Assembly: GCF_044373315.1 (NCBI RefSeq)
Contig: NZ_JBILQK010000002.1
Span: 50,448-114,447, forward strand
Reading direction: 5' to 3'
DNA: 64,000 nucleotides
Source: JACDQM01 sp044373315
GTDB lineage: Bacteria; Pseudomonadota; Gammaproteobacteria; Burkholderiales; Burkholderiaceae_C
Notes under the pieces: model-generated
What the model saw: only the letters and a program-made list of their open reading frames with translations
The model's database searches: none
Told to the model about the DNA's origin: nothing
Shown here: positions 1-8,278 of the stretch, in pieces
Position numbering within the stretch: position 1 is the stretch's first letter
Layout of the letters: every line of letters begins with the position of its first letter
Made by a program: the position numbers and the translations under genes

Positions 1-137
1 CGCTGCGCAGCCTGCAACTCAGGCCACGTCAGGTCTTCGAGGTAGACGCTGGGCAGCGCGGCCTGTGCGGCGCCCTGCCCCACAGCGAGCAGCAGCGCGA
101 CCAGCAGCGGGGGCCAGCAGCGCCACACCCCCTTCAT
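1..137 (-). CDS. Creatininase-family protein, N-terminal fragment (cut by window edge)
   Basis: Only the first 45 codons are in the window. They encode a secretion signal (MKG start, Leu/Ala-rich core, AQA-type cleavage region) followed by a segment reading VYLEDLTWPEL. That segment is the usual opening of creatininase-fold amidohydrolases, just before their metal-binding EQ.GPH motif, which would lie outside the window. A GGAG Shine-Dalgarno sits six bases before the ATG at 135-137. The signal peptide suggests an exported member; many Burkholderiales carry such exported creatininase-like proteins of unknown substrate. The family call rests on a short segment and is moderate. Confidence 0.55.
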   Translation of the reverse strand, partial: MKGVWRCWPPLLVALLLAVGQGAAQAALPSVYLEDLTWPELQAAQ

Positions 138-283
138 TCCCACTCCATCAGCAATGGTGCCGGCAATCCCTCGGCAACAGTGGGCGCGTTGCGCTGAAGC
201 GCGGTTTGTACCGTCAGGCCTACCGCCAAAGTGAAGAGGTCCAGCAGTGGCGCGGGTTTCCGGGCGATTTGCGCGGGATGCAT
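134..283 (-). CDS. Possible small protein coupled to the creatininase-like gene
   Basis: A 49-codon frame starts at an ATG (281-283) and its TGA overlaps the ATG of the creatininase-like gene as ATGA. That arrangement is typical of translational coupling. The frame extends further upstream without a convincing start. No domain is recognised and the composition is not strongly coding-like, so this may be a chance open frame. Confidence 0.2.
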   Translation of the reverse strand: MHPAQIARKPAPLLDLFTLAVGLTVQTALQRNAPTVAEGLPAPLLMEWE

Positions 284-574
284 GTTCCGAGATCTATCGA
301 GGTCTATCAAGTTCGGCGAGGGCCCGAACGGTAGTGTCGTCCCTCTAGGAGAGCTAGCGACTCTGCGCCGGCGCCTACCGTCACGACACGCGTAAGTCAT
401 TGTCGCGTCAGATCTTTCAGGCCGTGCTTTTGCCGTCGACAAGCCTAGACAGGCTCTTCGTGCGTCCGCCCTCCAGATTTCCACCGACCATCGGCGGTGA
501 CTTGCTTCTGCGACTACCGCCAGCGATTGCTACATTCCGCACGATGGTCGAGATGCGACAAGGGGGGCTTGGCG
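284..574. other. Intergenic region with no recognised gene
   Basis: This stretch lies between the divergent creatininase-like gene and the AraC-type regulator. No ORF with a ribosome binding site, no tRNA and no terminator hairpin was recognised. It should contain the promoters of both divergent genes, but no unambiguous -35/-10 pair could be picked. Confidence 0.4.
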
Positions 575-1321
575 ATGGGTTGGGCAGGTGAATGCGCGTT
601 CACCTTTGCAGGCGTGGTCTTTCGAGGGGAGACTGCGGATAACCGCCCACACCGGCACGCAGCCGTTCAGGTCACGCTCGGGCTGAACGGACCGGTAACG
701 ATCCTCGAGTTCTCGGGAGGCATGTCCGAGCGGCCGGTCAGCGGTCCGGCGCTGGTCGTCAGGCCCGATGTCGTCCATGCGCTGCAGCCCAGTGGTCAGG
801 TGCTGCTGGCCCTGCTGCCTCCTCAGACCCGGCTGGCACAGCGGATTCTTCGAAACACCACCCCCGACGGCGTCGTCAAGCTGTCACCCGAGGTCGCGGC
901 GAGCATTGACGCCGGTGGGTGCCTCGTCACCAGCTTGGACGCCTTGCGGATACCCCCGTTGGACAATGCTGCACCCGACGAGCGAGTCCTGCGAGCGCTG
1001 GCCTTCCTCGAGTCTGCCCGCGGACCCCGGGCGATCGAACGTGCCGCTGCCTGCGCCGGGTTGTCGGTCTCCCGATTGCGGGCCATCGCGAGCGCCCACC
1101 TGGAGGTGCCGCTCTCGCGCTGGTCGACCCTTCGTCAACTGCAACGGGCGGGGCATGCCCTTGTCAGGGGCGCCTCGCTGGCAGAGGCGGCGATCGATGG
1201 GGGCTTTGCCGATCAGGCTCATTTGACCCGCCAGATGCGGCGCACCTTCGGCGTCACCCCGGCTACCGTCGCCGCCCTGGTGCGGGGCGCAGACAGGCGA
1301 TTCGTTCAAGACGGCGCCTAG
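575..1321 (+). CDS. AraC-family transcriptional regulator
   Basis: A 248-residue protein. The N-terminal half resembles a small cupin-type sensing domain (histidines in RPHRHAAVQ near residue 26). The C-terminal ~100 residues carry the paired helix-turn-helix of AraC/XylS regulators: a first helix pair around RAIERAAACAGLSVSRL and a second ending DQAHLTRQMRRTFGVTP, the family signature. The ATG at 575 is chosen because AAGGGGGG lies about eight bases upstream; upstream in-frame ATGs lack such a site and add an implausible Cys/Arg-rich leader. The DUF3703/beta-lactamase-fold gene follows on the same strand 49 bases downstream and may be its target. The ligand is unknown. Confidence 0.8.
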   Translation: MGWAGECAFTFAGVVFRGETADNRPHRHAAVQVTLGLNGPVTILEFSGGMSERPVSGPALVVRPDVVHALQPSGQVLLALLPPQTRLAQRILRNTTPDGVVKLSPEVAASIDAGGCLVTSLDALRIPPLDNAAPDERVLRALAFLESARGPRAIERAAACAGLSVSRLRAIASAHLEVPLSRWSTLRQLQRAGHALVRGASLAEAAIDGGFADQAHLTRQMRRTFGVTPATVAALVRGADRRFVQDGA

Positions 1322-1370
1322 CGCCCATGGAATCCTCTGCACCCGAACCCGATGCAGGAGGAGACATTCG

Positions 1371-2714
1371 ATGAGACCAGAGCTCGCCGCGGCATTCGAC
1401 CGCGAAATGGATGCCGCACGCGCCGCGTGGGCAGCAGGCAACGCCGACACCACCTTCGCTTTTCTGGAACGCGCCCATATCCTGGGCCAACGCCATCTCT
1501 GGCCGCACGCCCTTACCCACCTGTGGATGCTGCGGGTCGGCTGGCATCGCCGTGACAAGCGGGAGATCCTCGGGCAGTTGCTCCGCCTGATGGCCACCCT
1601 TCCGGGTGCGCTGCTGGGCTGGGTGCCCGTTGGCAACACCGGCGGCGCCAATGTCCCTGCGCTTCGGCCCATGGCCATACCGCCGGAGCTCGCCCACCAC
1701 TTCGCTGGAGCCAGCATCGCCCGCGCTGTCGCGGGTCGCCTGGCCGCCTTGGTCGCTGTGGGACTGCTGGTGCTTGCTGGCGTGTTCGGTGCCATGGAGT
1801 GGCGCCGTTCGGGGCTTGCAGAAGACCTCAAGGCTCGCCCGCCCGGTGCCGCTGGCGCCCGAGTCGCCGACCTGGGCAGCACGCGCAGGCTCGAGATCAT
1901 CCCGCTGGTCAACTGGCACGCTGCTGCGCCTGGGCTGGCAACCGAGCCCGGCGTGGCCTACCTGGTGCGCACAGACCACGCCACGCTGCTGTTCGATTTG
2001 GGCTACAACGCCCGCGGCGAAGCCCGCTCCCCGCTGCTGCGCAACATGGACAGGCTCGGTCTTTCGATGGACACGGTCGATGCCGTCTTCATCAGTCACC
2101 GTCATCGGGACCACGTTGCCGGCTCGGCTGCAGAGCGCAGCGGTGAACTGCCCGCTGACGGGTCGCTGCCCGACCTGGGCGGCAAACCGCTGATATCGCC
2201 TGCACCCGTCAGTTACCCAGGTGCCACCACGGTCGTTCCGGGCAGCGCGGGCAAGCTCTTCGAGGGCGTGGGCACTACCGGGCCGATCACGCGCAGTCTG
2301 TTCATGGGGCCTGTCGACGAGCAGGCGCTCGTGGTCCACGTCGCCGGACGCGGGCTTGTCGTGATCGTCGGCTGCGGCCACCAGACCGTGCCCGGGCTGC
2401 TCCAGCGCCTGACGAGTGCCTTCGGAGAGCCGCTATACGGCATGGTGGGCGACTTCCATTACCCTGTGCCGGAAGGTCGCCTGCGCATCGCTGGCCTGGA
2501 CGCGCAGCGCCTGTTCGCTTCAGGCGACGGACCTTTCAAGCCGATCACGACGGCGCAGGCGCAAGCCGAACTGGCAATGCTAGACCGACTGCAGTTGCTG
2601 GCTCTCGGGGGGCATGACACCAGCGACGAGGTCATCGCGTGGGCCACCGAACGATTCGGTGACCGCTTCAGGCATGTGAAGGTGGGGCAGGCGATCGTGG
2701 TGCAGGCGCCTTGA
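1371..2714 (+). CDS. DUF3703 - membrane helix - metallo-beta-lactamase-fold fusion protein
   Basis: A 447-residue protein in three parts. Residues ~1-110 match the DUF3703 pattern (FLERAHILGQRH, HALTHLWML, RDKREILGQ), normally a free-standing small protein. Residues ~122-141 form one hydrophobic helix. The rest is a metallo-beta-lactamase fold with the metal motif HRHRDH at 243-248, a GCGHQT segment and a late GGHD. This resembles the tetrahydromethanopterin-linked RFAP-synthase-like subgroup of MBL hydrolases rather than antibiotic beta-lactamases. AGGAGGAG precedes the ATG. The fusion and membrane anchor suggest a hydrolase tethered to the inner membrane; its substrate cannot be deduced. 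It follows the AraC-type regulator. Confidence 0.75.
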   Translation: MRPELAAAFDREMDAARAAWAAGNADTTFAFLERAHILGQRHLWPHALTHLWMLRVGWHRRDKREILGQLLRLMATLPGALLGWVPVGNTGGANVPALRPMAIPPELAHHFAGASIARAVAGRLAALVAVGLLVLAGVFGAMEWRRSGLAEDLKARPPGAAGARVADLGSTRRLEIIPLVNWHAAAPGLATEPGVAYLVRTDHATLLFDLGYNARGEARSPLLRNMDRLGLSMDTVDAVFISHRHRDHVAGSAAERSGELPADGSLPDLGGKPLISPAPVSYPGATTVVPGSAGKLFEGVGTTGPITRSLFMGPVDEQALVVHVAGRGLVVIVGCGHQTVPGLLQRLTSAFGEPLYGMVGDFHYPVPEGRLRIAGLDAQRLFASGDGPFKPITTAQAQAELAMLDRLQLLALGGHDTSDEVIAWATERFGDRFRHVKVGQAIVVQAP

Positions 2715-2799
2715 TCGGCAGATTGCGCACGGGCCCGAACGTATCGTCGGGTGCGGTGCGGTTCGCTTGGCAAGGTGCCAGCAGATCCGAACGGGCCCG

Positions 2800-3450
2800 C
2801 TACGAGGCGGGACTGACCGCGTTACCTGAGCGGGACTCGAGACTGCGGAGGTAGAGCCCCAGCATGGACTGGAGTTCGATGGCGAGACGTCCGGGCTGCA
2901 CCCGTCGGCCGTCGTCCTCAGTCCACCATCGGTGAACCACGGCGTCGGTGGTATCGACCAGCAGTTGCGCTGCGATGCGAGGCTCGGCGACCCGCGACGC
3001 CAGCCATCGCGAAACGTGCTTGGTCAGTCCCTTGCGCAATCGTTCCGCGCGCTCGCGAACCTTGATGGACAGAGGTACTTCGGACGACAGCGCCCGATGC
3101 AGGCGCGGGTCAAGGGCATGCAGCATGACGGCGCCCTCGACCAGCGCCGTGATCAGGTCCGCGGTCCGGGTCGTATTCGCCAGCCTTGCCACACCCTCTG
3201 CAAGAAGCGCCTCGCCCGCGGCGAGGTGATCTTCGGCGACAGCGTCGATGAGCGCCTGCTTGTTTTCAAAGTACTCGTAGACCGAACCAATCGAGACACC
3301 GGCACGCAACGCGATCGCGTTCGTGTTGAAGGCTGGCCAGCCACCCTCCGCAAGAATCCGAGCCCCCGCTTCGAGTATGGCCTTGACGGTCGATTGCGCG
3401 CGCGCCTGCTTCGCCTGGCGGACGGCTCGTTTCGGACGTTTGGTGGTCAT
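2800..3450 (-). CDS. TetR-family transcriptional regulator
   Basis: A 216-residue protein with a basic N-terminus followed by a classic TetR helix-turn-helix at about residues 20-65 (ILEAGARILAEGGWPAFNTN, then AGVSIGSVYEYFENKQAL). The C-terminal all-helical part is the variable ligand domain; SIGSVYEYFENK is near-diagnostic for the family. It is divergent from the alpha/beta hydrolase at 3534, and the shared 83-base gap contains a perfect 12-base-arm inverted repeat. It probably represses that hydrolase and itself, with the inducer unknown. Confidence 0.88.
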   Translation of the reverse strand: MTTKRPKRAVRQAKQARAQSTVKAILEAGARILAEGGWPAFNTNAIALRAGVSIGSVYEYFENKQALIDAVAEDHLAAGEALLAEGVARLANTTRTADLITALVEGAVMLHALDPRLHRALSSEVPLSIKVRERAERLRKGLTKHVSRWLASRVAEPRIAAQLLVDTTDAVVHRWWTEDDGRRVQPGRLAIELQSMLGLYLRSLESRSGNAVSPAS

Positions 3451-3466
3451 CGGTTGCCTGGTCGCC

Positions 3467-3504
3467 GTATCCGAGTAGCCAAATCTGAATCTCTACTCGG
3501 ATAC
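3467..3504. promoter_or_regulatory. Inverted repeat, probable TetR operator
   Basis: GTATCCGAGTAG (3467-3478) and CTACTCGGATAC (3493-3504) are perfect reverse complements separated by 14 bases. The repeat lies in the gap between the divergent TetR-type regulator and the hydrolase. TetR repressors bind such palindromes in shared promoters. It is placed where it could block both transcripts. Confidence 0.7.
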
Positions 3505-3533
3505 TAACCTGAAGAAACCAACGTGGACCACCC

Positions 3534-4472
3534 GTGACGACCTACGACAACTCGCCCTCGTGGCTCCGCTACCGCCAACTGCTGCTGGACGCATTCCACC
3601 TCCCAATCCGCCACGTTCCCATCGAGAGATGGAAGACCGTGCGTGGCCACGAACTGCATGTCGATGAATGGCGCCCCGACGGACGAGCAAAGGGAACGCT
3701 GATCCTCGTCCATGGCGCAGGAGGCCACGGGCGGATCCTCGCCCCCCTCGCGGATTGGGCGGCCGGGTTCGGCTGGCTCGCGCTCGCCCCGGATCTGCCG
3801 GGCTATGGCCTCACCCGCCCGAATGCGGACTTCCGATGGGACTACGGCGAGTGGCCCGCAGTGCTCGCTGCTCTGGCGGACGAATGCGAGGGTCCCGTCG
3901 TCCTGATGGGCCTGTCGGTGGGCGGGATGACCGCGGCGCTCGCGGCCCAGGCGGCACGCGACGTGCAGGGCGTCATCGTCACCACCCTCCTCGACATGTG
4001 CGATCCGTTCACCTTCGCGCGCGCGGCGAGGTGGCGGTGGCTGGGGGAGGCGTCCTTGCTGGGCTTCCGATGGATGCCTTCAATCGTCGACCGGGTGCGG
4101 CTGCCGCTGCGCTTGGCAGCGTCGATGGACCGCATGTCCAGCCATCCGGCGATGGCTGAGTATTTCGAGAACGATCCCCTGCTCGGCGGCCTGCGGATCC
4201 CGAGCCGCCTTTTCCGCACGATGCACACGCTGGACGTGCCGCGCCTGGAGCCTCGCTGCCCTCTGCTGCTGGTGCACCCCGGAGCGGACAACTGGACGCC
4301 GACCGCGATGAGCCGGCCTGCGTTCGATCGCGTTCTCGGGGACAAGCGTCTACGAGAGCTGTCAAACGGCTCGCACCTGCCCGTGGAACTGCCGGCGCGC
4401 CTCGAACTCGAGCAGGAGATGCGGGACTTTCTCGCAGCTGTGGAGCGAAAAGACCTTGCTCGATCGCAGTAG
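3534..4472 (+). CDS. Alpha/beta hydrolase
   Basis: A 312-residue alpha/beta-hydrolase fold. An oxyanion-hole segment LVHGAGGHG (residues ~58-66) is followed by APDLPGYG and the nucleophile elbow GLSVGG (Ser near residue 125). A late aspartate lies in LLLVHPGADNWTP and a histidine in NGSHLP, completing a plausible catalytic triad. The listed start is GTG at 3534 with no strong Shine-Dalgarno, so the true start is uncertain by a few codons. Divergence from the TetR gene across an inverted repeat suggests a regulated detoxification or catabolic esterase. The substrate is not recognisable. Confidence 0.8.
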   Translation: MTTYDNSPSWLRYRQLLLDAFHLPIRHVPIERWKTVRGHELHVDEWRPDGRAKGTLILVHGAGGHGRILAPLADWAAGFGWLALAPDLPGYGLTRPNADFRWDYGEWPAVLAALADECEGPVVLMGLSVGGMTAALAAQAARDVQGVIVTTLLDMCDPFTFARAARWRWLGEASLLGFRWMPSIVDRVRLPLRLAASMDRMSSHPAMAEYFENDPLLGGLRIPSRLFRTMHTLDVPRLEPRCPLLLVHPGADNWTPTAMSRPAFDRVLGDKRLRELSNGSHLPVELPARLELEQEMRDFLAAVERKDLARSQ

Positions 4473-4523
4473 ATCTCGCGAGCTCCTATGATCATGATAA
4501 GACTCGTTCATTGCAGACAGCCC

Positions 4524-4820
4524 ATGAACAGCGGACTTCACTACGACCAGGCGCTCGCGATCGTGGGCTCGGCCATCCAGGCGTGGGACCCTTTCGGGCT
4601 TGCCGCCGACGGCGCGCCGCCCGACGAGTATGCGCAGGAGGTGGCCAGCATCGTGGCTCGTATCCCGCGCTGTCGGAGCGAAGCCGAACTGGCTGCCGCG
4701 ATCTCGGGCGTCTTTACCGAGTCGTTCGAGTCCGACACCTTCACGGTCGCCAACTGCAGCGAACCCGCCAGGCGGGCCTACACCGGGCTGGTCGGCGCAG
4801 GTCTGTTGCAGCCTGCCTGA
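4524..4820 (+). CDS. Small DUF1871-like protein
   Basis: A 98-residue acidic protein. AIQAWDPFGL followed by PPDEYAQEV fits the pattern of DUF1871-type proteins (WDP.gL ... DEYd.E), which are small helical proteins of unknown function. The start is uncertain: ATG 4524 is taken because homologous sequence begins shortly after it, but an upstream ATG at 4488 is also possible and neither has a strong Shine-Dalgarno. It lies in a tight same-strand run of small genes to about 6494 that look like immunity-type accessory proteins. Confidence 0.5.
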   Translation: MNSGLHYDQALAIVGSAIQAWDPFGLAADGAPPDEYAQEVASIVARIPRCRSEAELAAAISGVFTESFESDTFTVANCSEPARRAYTGLVGAGLLQPA

Positions 4821-4852
4821 CCTTTCGATGTCCAATCGATCGGAGTCGACGG

Positions 4853-5281
4853 ATGACGTACCGCCTCGAAGACATCGGCAGGACGATTGAAGAAGCACTG
4901 CCGATCACCACCTTCCCCGCGGAGCGGGGTTTGCGACTCGAGATCGCTGGCGTGGAAGCCAGCCTTGAATTGGCGATAGGCCAGGAGTTCACTGTATTCG
5001 CGGATTCGTGGCACGAGCACTTTGCGATACGGGATGAACTGATGGCGTTTCTGCATGACCTCGTCTGCGGCGTGCTTCAAGTGGTGGTGACCTACCAAGG
5101 TTCGCGAGCCGTTGCGTACCAGATCGTCGAGACCGGGAACGGCGCGGTGAAGATTCGCTCATCGGGTGGCGCGTTGCTCTGGCCCTGGTGGCGCCAGCGT
5201 AACGAGGTGGTCTTGAGCTACAAGGCTGCGGAACGCGGCGAGCGAGAAGCGTCGCAGCGAGTCGCAGCCCCTGGCGCATAG
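4853..5281 (+). CDS. Hypothetical protein, 142 aa
   Basis: Not recognised. The ATG at 4853 has GGAG eight bases upstream, and the start lies 33 bases after the previous stop. The protein is soluble-looking, with an acidic N-terminal half and a segment rich in aromatic and basic residues near the end (ALLWPWWRQR). There is no signal peptide or clear metal motif. Its size and company (DUF1871-like before, DUF4275-like and Imm26-like after) are those of a polymorphic-toxin immunity array, but that role is inference only. Confidence 0.55.
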   Translation: MTYRLEDIGRTIEEALPITTFPAERGLRLEIAGVEASLELAIGQEFTVFADSWHEHFAIRDELMAFLHDLVCGVLQVVVTYQGSRAVAYQIVETGNGAVKIRSSGGALLWPWWRQRNEVVLSYKAAERGEREASQRVAAPGA

Positions 5282-5296
5282 GCTTGGAGTTGTGAG

Positions 5297-5794
5297 ATGC
5301 CACGGTTCAATACTTCGAACTTTCCTGAAGGGATCGCCGTACCGGGCGCCAGCGCCCGTCACTTCACCGAAGCCGAAGCAGCCGCCTTGACTGCCGCCTG
5401 GCTGGCCGTCTTCGGTGCAGACCGGGACGGCGTCAACGCCACGGGCCCCAAAGGCTATCTCTGGCATGTCTTCAGCGCGGGGCGGTATCCGTGCACGGCG
5501 CGTGAAGAAGCCCGCAGCACCTACCGGCTGCAAAGCGAGGCCGAGTATCTGGTGCTGCTGAATGAGGGGCGCGCGGCTGTGGCCACCGACGCACTGCCGC
5601 TCGAAGCGCCGCTGGCTGATTACTGCGTGTTCCCGCCGAACCTCGCCTGGACCATGGCCTTCACGCACGAAGCTCCGCTGGATGGCCCGTATTTCGCCAG
5701 ACATGCCCGGTTCGATGAACTCAGCAAGAGCAATCAGGCCCTGCTTCGGAAGAAGCAGGCCGCTGAGGCGGCCAAGGCCAAGGGGTGGCGATAG
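5297..5794 (+). CDS. DUF4275-like protein
   Basis: A 165-residue protein with the hallmark segments of DUF4275: LWHVFSAG near residue 55, an EEARSTY helix, and a late WTMAFTHE followed by GPYFAR. These are recalled family patterns; the biochemical function is unknown. The gene starts 15 bases after its neighbour on the same strand, so it is probably co-transcribed with the two small genes upstream. The C-terminus is Lys/Ala-rich. Confidence 0.6.
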   Translation: MPRFNTSNFPEGIAVPGASARHFTEAEAAALTAAWLAVFGADRDGVNATGPKGYLWHVFSAGRYPCTAREEARSTYRLQSEAEYLVLLNEGRAAVATDALPLEAPLADYCVFPPNLAWTMAFTHEAPLDGPYFARHARFDELSKSNQALLRKKQAAEAAKAKGWR

Positions 5795-5942
5795 GTCCAG
5801 GGACGGTCTCATTCTGCGCGGGGCGCTTGGCTGCGGACTAGACAGCACAACGGCTATCGTCCGAATCGAGGCGCTCGCGGTAGCGAACGGCGATAACTAT
5901 GGCGATCATGATCGGGATATCGACGAGGCCGACGCACCTGCC

Positions 5943-6494
5943 GGGCTCAATATCCAATCCCGGGCCTTCGGCGACCGAACGGGCGTCAGGGCCGGACACG
6001 GCTTCGCAGTGCCCTTGCCCGATGGGCGGTTCGGGCATGCTGTCTTTCTGGGCGGAAACAGGCAGGGTTATCTTCTCCTGGACATCAGCGCCCTGATCAC
6101 GGATCAGCCCGCCAACCCGGACGCCGTGCGGGAGGCGCCAAGGCGCTATCGCCAGCCGATCCTCGTCTGGCATACCGGCTTCGCCGCCGTGCCACTTCCG
6201 TCCAGGGTACAAGTTGCGCCAGTGCCCTGCGAAGTGGTGTTCCGGTCGGGCGTCGGCTGGCCCGATCTGGAAGCGATCGCACGGCTGGAGAGGCGCTTCG
6301 CGGTCTGGAACACGGAAACCCCGCAAGGCTGGAGAGCCTTGCTCATGGCCATGGCAGCCGCTGGAGAACAGCTTCCGGGGATCGAAGGCCACACCTTGGT
6401 GACGGCTCGGGTCGAACGGACGGGCGCCCTGAATCTGATCGAGGATCACACCCTTCTTCGGCCTGCAGACGACGCCCGCTGGCCGATGCGGTAG
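5943..6494 (+). CDS. Imm26-like immunity protein, no conventional start codon found
   Basis: The open frame ending at 6494 contains GHGFAVPLPDGRFGHAV, which resembles the opening strand of Imm26-type immunity proteins (G..FaIPL.dG.y.ya.v). It continues as a coherent ~170-residue product. Imm26-like proteins normally start about a dozen residues before this motif. No ATG, GTG or TTG occurs in this frame between 5790 and the motif; the nearest is ATG 5715, inside the DUF4275-like gene. The gene may start there, use a rare start, or have lost its 5' end by a frameshift. The coordinates give the recognisable part only. Confidence 0.4.
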   Translation, partial: GLNIQSRAFGDRTGVRAGHGFAVPLPDGRFGHAVFLGGNRQGYLLLDISALITDQPANPDAVREAPRRYRQPILVWHTGFAAVPLPSRVQVAPVPCEVVFRSGVGWPDLEAIARLERRFAVWNTETPQGWRALLMAMAAAGEQLPGIEGHTLVTARVERTGALNLIEDHTLLRPADDARWPMR

Positions 6495-6656
6495 CAACCT
6501 TCAGAAATCGATGAGGTCTTCGCCGCTCTGTCGGACGGGACGGACATGGTTACAACGTGGGATCTGGTGACATGACCTGTGCTGGCGAATGCTGTCGGTC
6601 CTCATGGCCTCCGGCTGGTCGCCTGACCGACGGCACGGGCGGCGGGCAACGTCACC

Positions 6657-8261
6657 TCACTCCCACTCGATGGTGGCAGGCGGCTTGCTCGACACGTCGT
6701 AGGTGACGCGGTTGATGCCGCGCACCTCGTTGATGATGCGGCCCGAGGTGCGCTTGAGCAGGCTGTAGGGCAGCTCGGCCCAGTCGGCGGTCATGAAGTC
6801 GCTGGTCTGCACCGCGCGCAGCGCCACCACATAGTCATAGGTGCGGCCGTCGCCCATCACGCCCACGCTCTTGACCGGCAGGAACACGGTGAAGGCCTGG
6901 CTGGTCAGCTCGTACCAGGTCTTGCCGGTGGCTTCGTCCTTGGTGTTGCGCAGTTCCTCGATGAAGATCGCATCGGCCCGGCGCAGCAGGTCGGCGAACT
7001 CCTTCTTCACTTCGCCGAGGATGCGCACGCCCAGGCCCGGGCCTGGGAAGGGGTGGCGATAGACCATCTCGGGCGGCAGGCCCAGAGCGACGCCCAGCTC
7101 ACGCACCTCGTCCTTGAACAGCTCGCGCAGCGGCTCCAGCAGTTTCAGGCCCAGTTGCTCGGGCAGGCCGCCGACGTTGTGGTGACTCTTGATTGTGGTG
7201 GCCTTCTTGGTCTTGGTGCCGCCGCTCTCCACCACATCGGGGTAGATCGTGCCCTGAGCCAGAAAGGTCGCGCCCTTGTGGCCCTGGTCGCCGGCCTTCA
7301 GCTTGGCCGCCTCGGCCTTGAACACATCGACGAACAGGCCGCCGATGATCTTGCGCTTCTTCTCGGGGTCGGTCACACCGGCCAGCTGGCCAAGGAACAG
7401 ATCGGCGGCGTCGACGCGGATCACCTTCGCGTGCAGCTTGCCGGCGAACATGTCCATCACCATATCGCCTTCGTTCAGGCGCAGCAGGCCGTGATCGACG
7501 AAGACGCAGGTCAGCTGGTCGCCGATGGCGCGGTGGATCAGCGCCGCCGCCACCGAAGAATCGACGCCGCCGGACAGGCCGAGGATCACCTCCTCGTCAC
7601 CCACCTGCTCGCGGATCTTCTGGACGGCTTCCGCGATGTAGTCGCCCATGATCCAGTCGCCCTGGCAGCCCGCGATCTCACGCACGAAGCGCGTCAGCAT
7701 CGCCTGCCCCTTGACGGTGTGCGTCACCTCGGGGTGGAACTGCACGGCGTAGTAGCCCTTGTCCTCGTTGGCCATGCCCGCGATCGGGCAGCTGGGCGTG
7801 GAGGCCATCAGCTTGAAGCCCGGCGGCAGCACGGTGACCTTATCGCCATGGCTCATCCAGACCTTGAGCATGCCGTGGCCCTCCAGCGTGGCGTGGTCTT
7901 GGATGCCGTCCAGCAGACGGGTGTGACCATGGGCGCGCACCTCGGCATAGCCGAACTCGCGCTGGTCGCTCCACTCGACCTTGCCGCCGAGCTGAACGGC
8001 CATGGTCTGCATGCCGTAGCAGATGCCCAGCACCGGCACGCCCAGATCCCACACTGCCTGCGGTGCGCGCAGTTCATGGTCCTCGTAGGTGGACGCATGG
8101 CTGCCCGACAGGATGATGGCCTTGGGTGCGAAGCTGCGGATGAACTCGTCAGAGACGTCGTTCGGGTGGATCTCACAGTAAACATGCGCCTCGCGCACGC
8201 GGCGCGCGATCAGCTGCGTCACCTGGGAGCCGAAATCGAGGATCAGGACTTTGTCATGCAT
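6657..8261 (-). CDS. guaA: GMP synthase (glutamine-hydrolysing)
   Basis: Converts XMP, ATP and glutamine to GMP. The N-terminal class I glutamine amidotransferase shows nucleophile GICYGMQ and late HPEV. The central ATP-pyrophosphatase has the P-loop LSGGVDSSVAA. The C-terminal dimerisation domain ends KPPATIEWE, the usual GuaA terminus. The ATG at 8259-8261 (MHDKVLILDFGSQV) matches the conserved family start and gives 534 residues. An earlier in-frame ATG at 8279 overlaps the stop of the preceding MFS gene as TGATG and is an alternative. It is transcribed in the same direction as guaB, with an exporter gene between them. Confidence 0.97.
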   Translation of the reverse strand: MHDKVLILDFGSQVTQLIARRVREAHVYCEIHPNDVSDEFIRSFAPKAIILSGSHASTYEDHELRAPQAVWDLGVPVLGICYGMQTMAVQLGGKVEWSDQREFGYAEVRAHGHTRLLDGIQDHATLEGHGMLKVWMSHGDKVTVLPPGFKLMASTPSCPIAGMANEDKGYYAVQFHPEVTHTVKGQAMLTRFVREIAGCQGDWIMGDYIAEAVQKIREQVGDEEVILGLSGGVDSSVAAALIHRAIGDQLTCVFVDHGLLRLNEGDMVMDMFAGKLHAKVIRVDAADLFLGQLAGVTDPEKKRKIIGGLFVDVFKAEAAKLKAGDQGHKGATFLAQGTIYPDVVESGGTKTKKATTIKSHHNVGGLPEQLGLKLLEPLRELFKDEVRELGVALGLPPEMVYRHPFPGPGLGVRILGEVKKEFADLLRRADAIFIEELRNTKDEATGKTWYELTSQAFTVFLPVKSVGVMGDGRTYDYVVALRAVQTSDFMTADWAELPYSLLKRTSGRIINEVRGINRVTYDVSSKPPATIEWE

Positions 8262-8278
8262 GGTGTTCAACCCGGTCA

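Noticed and set aside
6495..6656. Short coding-like stretch (IDEVFAALSDG...) between the Imm26-like gene and guaA
   Set aside because: About 22 codons ending at a TGA, with no start, ribosome site or clear family. It may be a decayed fragment but cannot be supported.
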